This document shows positions 6,941 through 11,512 of a stretch of 11,512 nucleotides of DNA, piece after piece. Each line of letters starts with the position of its first letter. Position 1 is the stretch's first letter. Source of the DNA: Euryarchaeota archaeon UBA346 (GTDB taxonomy: Archaea; Thermoplasmatota; E2; DHVEG-1); the NCBI GenBank assembly GCA_002496355.1, contig DAJP01000023.1:1-11512 (forward strand), read 5' to 3'. Below the pieces are notes generated by a model. The model saw nothing but the letters and a program-made list of their open reading frames with translations, was not told the origin of the DNA and made no database searches. The position numbers and the translations under genes were made by a program.

Positions 6941-7411
6941 ATGAAGAAAAAAATCGCTATCATTGGACTTGGAAATCCTCTGAGAGGAGATGATGGGGTC
7001 GGTCTTCTTTTACTTCAATACTTACAGCAGAATAAAAAGGAGTTACCCCAAACAATCGATTTCATTGATGGCGGTACCAGTGGCATGAACCTTCTCCATA
7101 TCCTTGAACAGTATGATACCGTTCTGCTTCTTGATGCAGTTGACTTTAAAGGAACATCTGGTGAAATAAAAAAATTTTCCATGGACGAAATAAATAATCA
7201 AAAGATACGATTATCCCTTTCAACTCACGAACCTGATTTTCTTACGGTTTTTTCTTTTTTAAAAGAACTGAATAAGGCACCAACTCATCTTGTGATTTTC
7301 GGCGTCCAACCAAAGGATACTTCGTACGGAATGAGATTATCAAAAGAGGTAAAGTGCGTCCTTCCAAAGCTACAGAAACAAGTCCTCAAAGAAATTCAAT
7401 TGATGATCTAG
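6941..7411 (+). CDS. [NiFe] hydrogenase maturation endopeptidase (HycI/HybD family)
   Basis: This 156-residue protease should clip the C-terminal extension of the large subunit after nickel insertion. GLGNPLRGDDGVG opens the protein. The nickel-sensing ligands aligned to E. coli HybD Glu16, Asp62 and His93 are D18, D65 and H96. Length is normal for the family. It follows hydA by 13 nt, and its likely substrate is the HydA tail YLDVSFK. No clear Shine-Dalgarno precedes the ATG, so translation may be coupled to hydA. An upstream in-frame ATG at 6875 would lie inside hydA and add 22 residues that do not fit the family. HypA-F assembly factors are not in the window. Confidence 0.92.
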   Translation: MKKKIAIIGLGNPLRGDDGVGLLLLQYLQQNKKELPQTIDFIDGGTSGMNLLHILEQYDTVLLLDAVDFKGTSGEIKKFSMDEINNQKIRLSLSTHEPDFLTVFSFLKELNKAPTHLVIFGVQPKDTSYGMRLSKEVKCVLPKLQKQVLKEIQLMI

Positions 7412-7424
7412 TGATGATCGTTAC

Positions 7425-8696
7425 TTATTTTTTTTCTGTTATTGAGTCTTGAAGCTCTTGCGGGGTTGACTCTTTTGGAGTATCCTTATATTTTTTCCAG
7501 ATTTTGGCGATGATAATAGTGATAGTTATATCAATACCGATTAGTAAAAGTAAAAACAAAAGATTGTTACCCTGAAGTAATTGATAATCGATAATCATTA
7601 TAATTCCAAATGAAAAAAGGAAAATCCCTGGAAATAGTTTTAAGATACGGCCCTGCCACTCACTAAGTTTTTTAATCCCTAGCGAGTAGGTTGATAGGAT
7701 GAGAATTATGAAAAGTGGTATAACATAGACAATAGTGTATAGAAGAATATATGAATAATATGTCAGTGTTGGGAGATTTTCAATTGCAAGTCTATTGGTA
7801 AAATACAAAGGAAACCCAAAGGTGCAAAGGAGTTCGAAAAAATTAACGGAGATGGCGATAAAGATCGTTCCACCCAACATAACGAGGAGGGAGGGCGATT
7901 TGACTAGTTTTCTCATCCTTTTAAAGGTCACTTCTCGTTTATTTTCTGGAATGCCTAAGCTAAAACCTTGTTTAAAATAAAAGAAATCTTTTATGTTTAA
8001 GATGCCAATAATGCAAGCGACGATTCCAACGATAATGGATGTAATGTTGATATAGAGTTTCGTGAAGAAAAAAGAGTTAAATAACAATAACATGAAGAGA
8101 GCATAAAATAACCCTGAGAAAAAAATGAAAATACTACCGACAATCAGCATTTTTTTTCTCGACTGTAGATATAGGAGCATGCTCAGAAGGACCATTAAGA
8201 TAAAAAACGCACACGGGTTAAAACTATCCAAGGCACCTAACGTTATTGTAAGAAATGGTAAGGTGAGCTGAGAAAGATTGATTTTTCCAAAAAACGGGAT
8301 ATCAGTGATATTTGGATCATAAAATACACTGGGGGGAAGATTCGTTATTGCTTCATCAATCGAAAGGATAAGAGTATCATAGGTGATATTCAGTTTTGGT
8401 ATCTTTGTGAGATTATTGATGATAACCGAGGGATAACTTAATCCCCGCATTCTCATTTCGTCTCTATTGGTGGTATTGGATGTTATTTCTTTTTTGAAAA
8501 AAACTACTTTATCAGAGTTGTTCTCTTCATAATGAAGGATGACTTGGTCCATGATTTCGTTTGCTTGTTTGCACGATCCACAGGTTTCTGAGTAGTAAAA
8601 ATCCACAATCACTTTATTTTCAGCGACAACCGATGTAGTTAGAAGTGTTACTAGACAAATAATAAATCCGAATATTACAAGTCGATTCATTTTCAT
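7425..8696 (-). CDS. Extracytoplasmic thioredoxin-like domain fused to CcdA-type thiol-disulfide transporter
   Basis: The 423-residue membrane protein starts with a hydrophobic signal or anchor segment (about 5-24). A thioredoxin-like domain follows, with CGSC at C39/C42 and a candidate cis-proline in SYPS (P89). About six to seven membrane segments then run from 143 to 400. The transporter half carries the two membrane cysteines typical of CcdA/DsbD: C162 in FNPCAFF and C291 in ELLCTFGFP. It should pass electrons from cytoplasmic thioredoxin to the outer face and then to the fused domain, like a DsbD without its alpha domain but with the thioredoxin module at the N terminus. It is last in a minus-strand operon, starting 5 nt after the MoaD-like gene stop. 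Met3 is an alternative start. Its final acceptor is unknown; the secreted CPNC protein encoded upstream is a candidate. Confidence 0.87.
   Translation of the reverse strand: MKMNRLVIFGFIICLVTLLTTSVVAENKVIVDFYYSETCGSCKQANEIMDQVILHYEENNSDKVVFFKKEITSNTTNRDEMRMRGLSYPSVIINNLTKIPKLNITYDTLILSIDEAITNLPPSVFYDPNITDIPFFGKINLSQLTLPFLTITLGALDSFNPCAFFILMVLLSMLLYLQSRKKMLIVGSIFIFFSGLFYALFMLLLFNSFFFTKLYINITSIIVGIVACIIGILNIKDFFYFKQGFSLGIPENKREVTFKRMRKLVKSPSLLVMLGGTIFIAISVNFFELLCTFGFPLYFTNRLAIENLPTLTYYSYILLYTIVYVIPLFIILILSTYSLGIKKLSEWQGRILKLFPGIFLFSFGIIMIIDYQLLQGNNLLFLLLLIGIDITITIIIAKIWKKYKDTPKESTPQELQDSITEKK
7428..7435 (+). terminator. T-run, candidate terminator of the hydrogenase operon
   Basis: Eight consecutive T residues lie 17 nt after the maturation protease stop codon, within the end of the convergent gene. 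Archaeal polymerase commonly terminates at such runs without a stem-loop. No equivalent T-run is seen on the minus strand after the convergent gene's stop at 7425. Confidence 0.5.
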
Positions 8697-8701
8697 CTAA
8701 T

Positions 8702-8950
8702 CTATCCGCCAGAGACTACCGGTGGTGCGAGGGTAATCTCGTCGTTCTGAGTTACTGTCATATCATATGAAGAAAACATTTTATTTTTTGTGGCCATCAT
8801 CCTATTTTTATCGTTTTGTGCTGCAGGATATAGTTTTACGAATGCATTTATGACGTCTTGGATTGTGTTACCATCTGTGATATCAATTTGAATGGTTTCT
8901 TTACCTGCAATGTCTTTGTAACGTCCAAATACTTTTACTGATATTTTCAT
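8702..8950 (-). CDS. MoaD/ThiS-family small sulfur-carrier (ubiquitin-like) protein
   Basis: This 82-residue protein has a beta-grasp pattern, with MKISVKVFGRYKDIAG at the start and the sequence ending in Gly-Gly (81-82). The exposed C-terminal glycine is what E1-like enzymes adenylate and what is then converted to a thiocarboxylate or conjugated to lysines. The start motif (VFGRYKDIAG) and length look most like MoaD, the small subunit of molybdopterin synthase. Archaeal SAMP-type modifiers have the same features and cannot be excluded. Its activator is almost certainly the E1-like protein encoded 25 nt upstream. AAGGAAG upstream of the ATG serves as ribosome binding site. No MoaE or other cofactor gene is visible. 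Confidence 0.85.
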   Translation of the reverse strand: MKISVKVFGRYKDIAGKETIQIDITDGNTIQDVINAFVKLYPAAQNDKNRMMATKNKMFSSYDMTVTQNDEITLAPPVVSGG

Positions 8951-8975
8951 AGAGTTCTTCCTTCTATCAGATTAA

Positions 8976-9689
8976 TTATTTTCCGCATATTGGACAGTTT
9001 GGATTTCTTTGAATATCAAGTTTGTCAAAACATTGGTTCCAGACATCGTAAATGAGTAACCCTGCTGGTTGTTTTCCAAGGAGTACCTTTATCGTCTCAT
9101 TGCATTGGATAGCTGCGATCGTTGCAGGGAGGCTACCAAGAACTGGTATTTCCTTACTTTTTGGAATCGGGATGTTTTGGGTGATGCAATGGAAACAGGC
9201 TGTCTTTTTTGGTAATATCGCCATCACCATCCCCACAGTTTCGTAGACTCCGGCATACACCCAGGGGATGTTCTGTTGTATCGCTATCGTATTGATTAGC
9301 AGTCGAAGAGGAATATTATCAGTTCCATCGACTATCACATCAGCATGAATGAGAAGCGAGTCAATGTTTTTTGAGGTTATTTTTTTGTTGATTGCTTTTA
9401 CCTGTACGTCCGTATTGACTGACTGAAGTCTTTCTTTTAGAACAATGGCTTTGTATTTCCCGATATCTTTCTCTGAAAACACTGATGTTCGATGGAGGTT
9501 GGTTCTGTCGATGGTGTCGTAATCTATGATATCAATACTACCAATTCCCATTCGTATGAGGATGTTGGCGCTATTGCTACCTAATCCACCGCCACCGATG
9601 AGAACCGCATGTTTTGATGCGAGTTGCTTTTGACCTTTTAAACCGAATTGTTTAACCAGGATTTGTCTTCTGTATCGATCCTTCCCCAT
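8976..9689 (-). CDS. E1-like adenylyltransferase (MoeB/ThiF/HesA family)
   Basis: The 237-residue enzyme should adenylate the C-terminal glycine of the MoaD-like protein encoded next. The ATP site GGGGLGS lies at 32-38, the nucleotide-ribose and Arg-finger block DYDTIDRTNLHR at 56-67, DGTDN at 121-125, and a structural zinc site from C165/C168 plus C232/C235. In the crossover loop, where ThiF and some E1s place a reactive cysteine, the sequence ITQNIPIPKSKEIPVLG has none. This suggests simple adenylation as in MoeB, although C196 lies nearby. The ATG at 9689 was chosen over 9710 because GAGGTGG sits 5 nt before it and RYRRQI is the usual family N terminus. It leads the operon with the MoaD-like and CcdA-fusion genes. 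Confidence 0.88.
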   Translation of the reverse strand: MGKDRYRRQILVKQFGLKGQKQLASKHAVLIGGGGLGSNSANILIRMGIGSIDIIDYDTIDRTNLHRTSVFSEKDIGKYKAIVLKERLQSVNTDVQVKAINKKITSKNIDSLLIHADVIVDGTDNIPLRLLINTIAIQQNIPWVYAGVYETVGMVMAILPKKTACFHCITQNIPIPKSKEIPVLGSLPATIAAIQCNETIKVLLGKQPAGLLIYDVWNQCFDKLDIQRNPNCPICGK

Positions 9690-9693
9690 ATTT

Positions 9694-9700
9694 CCACCTC
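9694..9700 (-). promoter_or_regulatory. Ribosome binding site that decides the E1-like start
   Basis: On the minus strand GAGGTGG ends 4 nt before the ATG at 9689. It overlaps codons 4-6 of the longer reading frame that starts at 9710, which argues that the longer frame is not the real start. Confidence 0.65.
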
Positions 9701-9739
9701 TCATCTTCACGATGGTTCTATGTGGAAAAATAAAAATGG

Positions 9740-9750
9740 ATTATAAATAG
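9740..9750 (-). promoter_or_regulatory. TATA-like box for the E1/MoaD-like/CcdA operon
   Basis: CTATTTATAAT on the minus strand is a good archaeal TATA match. It predicts a transcription start near 9720 and a leader of about 30 nt before the ATG at 9689. The rest of the gap between this operon and the upstream secreted-protein gene (9690-9806) shows no other convincing element. Confidence 0.5.
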
Positions 9751-9806
9751 GTTGTCCAAGGTAATCGGATGACTGATTTGTTTGTTATGGACGTATCAAT
9801 CCTGAT

Positions 9807-10646
9807 TTATTCCACTAATTCTCCGGTTGTCTGATCAATGTAGAACGCGAAATGTTGACCAATATATTGGATGGCTCCGACCATATGTGGTTGCCAATGC
9901 GCTACTGTTGTGATAACCATAATGTTATCATCAGAGATGTCCGCGAACGTTAAGTTCCCGTGCTTTGCTGCACCATCCCATGTCATTGAGTACGTGCGCG
10001 ATTTCTGTGGTCCAAGGAATACTATTTTTTTAATAGCATAATCGAGGAACCCGAAGTGATAGGGATCTCCATCATTGTTGATCCAACGTGATACTTTCTC
10101 TGTGACATATGATCTGACATATCCGAAATATGGTTTTGAACCAGTGTTTTTGACCGTGATTGTGATATCGAGCGTTGCGTCATCGTGACCAACGACACTG
10201 GTGTTAAGTTCGATAGGATGGACGGTTCGACTACCTGCTCCAACAAGGTAAGGCGTGTAGAGTAGTTCGGTTTGACCAGGTGTCGTTCCAGAACCTACTG
10301 TTTGATTAAACCCTCCGTCAAAGAAAATCGTAGGAATTGCCTTTCCACGGTAATGACCCCCGAAACGATCTTGTGCAACAGAGTTTTGATCAATCACTAA
10401 TGCAACGAAATAAAAAGGGTATTCTCCACTTTGATATAAGGAGTATAATGCTTCAGCAGCGTTTGGACAGTTCGGGCACCAGGTCGTCGTTCCTTCTTCG
10501 ATGAAAACCGCGTGGGTAAACGCCGATGTTGTACTTGTTTGGGTCGTCTTTGTCTCAATGGTATTAGAATCAGTTATTGTCGAAGCTGCTACAAACGGTG
10601 ATATAAAAAGCACCACCGCTACGGCAAAAATTACTATCTTTTTCAT
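9807..10646 (-). CDS. Secreted thioredoxin-fold protein with CPNC active site (Omp28-like)
   Basis: The 279-residue protein begins with an export signal, MKK followed by a hydrophobic stretch ending near residue 21. A Thr/Ser-rich linker follows at about 22-42. The thioredoxin-like domain has WCPNC (C57/C60) and a candidate cis-proline in KAIPTIFFDGG (P105). The remaining part (about 125-279) looks like a beta-rich domain, with alternating polar and hydrophobic residues and no other cysteine pair. This architecture recalls Omp28-related and archaeal secreted thioredoxin-like proteins; the exact substrate is unknown. It may be kept reduced by the CcdA-fusion protein encoded downstream on the same strand. 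The start at 10646 places MKK at the N terminus with GGGG just upstream; an in-frame ATG at 10658 would add four residues. Confidence 0.8.
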   Translation of the reverse strand: MKKIVIFAVAVVLFISPFVAASTITDSNTIETKTTQTSTTSAFTHAVFIEEGTTTWCPNCPNAAEALYSLYQSGEYPFYFVALVIDQNSVAQDRFGGHYRGKAIPTIFFDGGFNQTVGSGTTPGQTELLYTPYLVGAGSRTVHPIELNTSVVGHDDATLDITITVKNTGSKPYFGYVRSYVTEKVSRWINNDGDPYHFGFLDYAIKKIVFLGPQKSRTYSMTWDGAAKHGNLTFADISDDNIMVITTVAHWQPHMVGAIQYIGQHFAFYIDQTTGELVE

Positions 10647-10685
10647 ATTATTCCCCATTTATTTTACTAATATATGCAGGTTCCC

Positions 10686-10698
10686 TATTTAAATATTT
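10686..10698 (-). promoter_or_regulatory. TATA-like box for the secreted thioredoxin-fold gene
   Basis: The minus strand reads AAATATTTAAATA here and overlaps the stop codon of the upstream acyltransferase gene. It predicts a start near 10665 and a leader of about 20 nt to the ATG at 10646. A second AT-rich element, CATATATTAG, at about 10667-10676 would instead give a nearly leaderless transcript. The secreted protein may thus be transcribed on its own. Confidence 0.4.
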
Positions 10699-11494
10699 AC
10701 TGGATAGGTTTTTTCATGATTTCCTTTGCGGGAATCCCACCATACATTTTCCCTTTTGTAAGCCTTTGACCTTTTGTCACAAGTGCACCTGCGGCAACAA
10801 CGACATCATCTTCTAGTACTGCTCCGGGCATTATAATAGCACCTGCACCTATGACACAATTATTTCCAATTCGTATTGTATCCATATAGATCGTCTCATG
10901 TTGCATATTATGGATATGGGCATAAATGATTGCATATTCTCCCATGGTGACATTATCTCCAAACTCTGTCAAACAGGGATCTTTGATGACCCCCCCAACA
11001 AGGGAATTTTTACCTATTTTCATTCCAAGAAGTCTCAAATACGTTTGTTTTATTCGACCAAGTGGAAAAATCTCTAGTAGTTTTCGAAACGGGGTATATA
11101 GTACGCAGATGAGCGTCCAGTTAAAGGTATTTTTATTTCTATAAGAGTATTCATGTGTTCCAGGTTCGTACGTGATATTAAAAATTTTTACAATACCACC
11201 AGTGATATATAATTCAGAGATGAATAATAGAACTAATCCGCAGAAGAAAACAAAGGGGAGAAAAATAATATACCAGTCATTAGTAAACCAAAAAAAATTG
11301 AGATAACGTTGAAGAATAAAAAAAACCACAACAACTGGAATACTTCCAATGATAAGAATTATTGAGGGGATAATCGAGAAGAAGTACGACCATACTGGTC
11401 TTGTTATTTTTTTCTGTTTATATTCTTGTTCGGACATAGGGATGTCAATACTTTCAGAGACTAATAAATGTAATGATTCATCGCTTTTTTCCAC
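10697..11494 (-). CDS. Membrane-anchored left-handed beta-helix (hexapeptide-repeat) acyltransferase, start uncertain at window edge
   Basis: At least 265 residues are present. Two hydrophobic membrane segments lie at about 37-62 and 72-98. A linker follows, then hexapeptide-type repeats from about 157 to 257, including IGNNCVIGAGAIIMPGAVLEDDVVVAAGALV. A histidine-rich loop, YAHIHNMQHE (191-200), may contain the catalytic histidine. The C terminus GGIPAKEI is typical of acetyl/acyltransferases of the LbetaH class. Membrane segments followed by such repeats recall the terminal domain of some nonribosomal peptide synthetases and other surface-modifying enzymes; the acceptor is unknown. The start is unsettled. 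GTG at 11494 opens the frame given, but the frame stays open to the window edge, and AGGTGG at 11507-11512 sits better before an out-of-frame ATG at 11502. Met20 (11437) is a shorter choice. Confidence 0.75.
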   Translation of the reverse strand: MEKSDESLHLLVSESIDIPMSEQEYKQKKITRPVWSYFFSIIPSIILIIGSIPVVVVFFILQRYLNFFWFTNDWYIIFLPFVFFCGLVLLFISELYITGGIVKIFNITYEPGTHEYSYRNKNTFNWTLICVLYTPFRKLLEIFPLGRIKQTYLRLLGMKIGKNSLVGGVIKDPCLTEFGDNVTMGEYAIIYAHIHNMQHETIYMDTIRIGNNCVIGAGAIIMPGAVLEDDVVVAAGALVTKGQRLTKGKMYGGIPAKEIMKKPIQ

Positions 11495-11512
11495 TTTGAC
11501 ATTCTGCCACCT

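Noticed and set aside
1..11512. CRISPR array, tRNA/rRNA genes, insertion sequences or phage genes
   Set aside because: No regularly spaced repeats, tRNA-like cloverleaf, transposase or phage motifs were recognised on either strand by eye.

Overview
The window reads as an archaeal chromosome segment. TATA-like boxes lie about 25-45 nt upstream of several starts, Shine-Dalgarno motifs are of the GGAGG / AGGTG type, and a T-run lies just after one operon. The gene content is HdrB/HdrC-type heterodisulfide reductase subunits, a cytoplasmic sulfhydrogenase-type (group 3b) [NiFe] hydrogenase, an E1-like/MoaD-like pair and secreted thioredoxin-fold proteins. An anaerobic euryarchaeal lineage, possibly Thermoplasmatota, fits best. 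That placement is an inference from gene content; no marker gene for taxonomy is present.

Layout. (1) 1-1282, minus strand: hdrC followed by hdrB, which runs off the left edge. (2) 1283-1467: a divergent intergenic region with TATA candidates for both sides and a perfect 14-bp palindrome. (3) 1468-2817, plus strand: a malic enzyme. (4) 2937-7411, plus strand: a tight hydrogenase operon made of a fused beta+gamma (HydB-HydG-like) electron-transfer subunit, the small subunit, the NiFe large subunit and its maturation protease, followed by an 8-T run. (5) 8696-7425, 8950-8702 and 9689-8976, minus strand: an operon of an E1-like adenylyltransferase, a MoaD/ThiS-like protein with a C-terminal Gly-Gly, and a membrane protein joining an extracytoplasmic thioredoxin-like domain to a CcdA-type thiol transporter. 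(6) 10646-9807, minus strand: a secreted thioredoxin-fold protein with a CPNC site. (7) 11494-10697, minus strand: a membrane-anchored left-handed beta-helix acyltransferase whose true start is uncertain at the right edge.

How the genes may work together. Malic enzyme makes NAD(P)H, CO2 and pyruvate from malate. The hydrogenase can exchange electrons between NAD(P)H and H2 (or sulfur) through its flavin subunit. HdrCB are Fe-S proteins that reduce disulfides in methanogens, and here they may connect a thiol or disulfide pool to the same electron economy. The right half holds a second theme: sulfur-carrier activation in the cytoplasm beside a route moving reducing equivalents across the membrane, with two exported thioredoxin folds. 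The most unusual points are the HydB-HydG fusion, an apparently cysteine-free HydB N-terminal domain, a four-cysteine patch in the NAD(P)-binding half of the same protein, and the E1/MoaD-like/CcdA operon.
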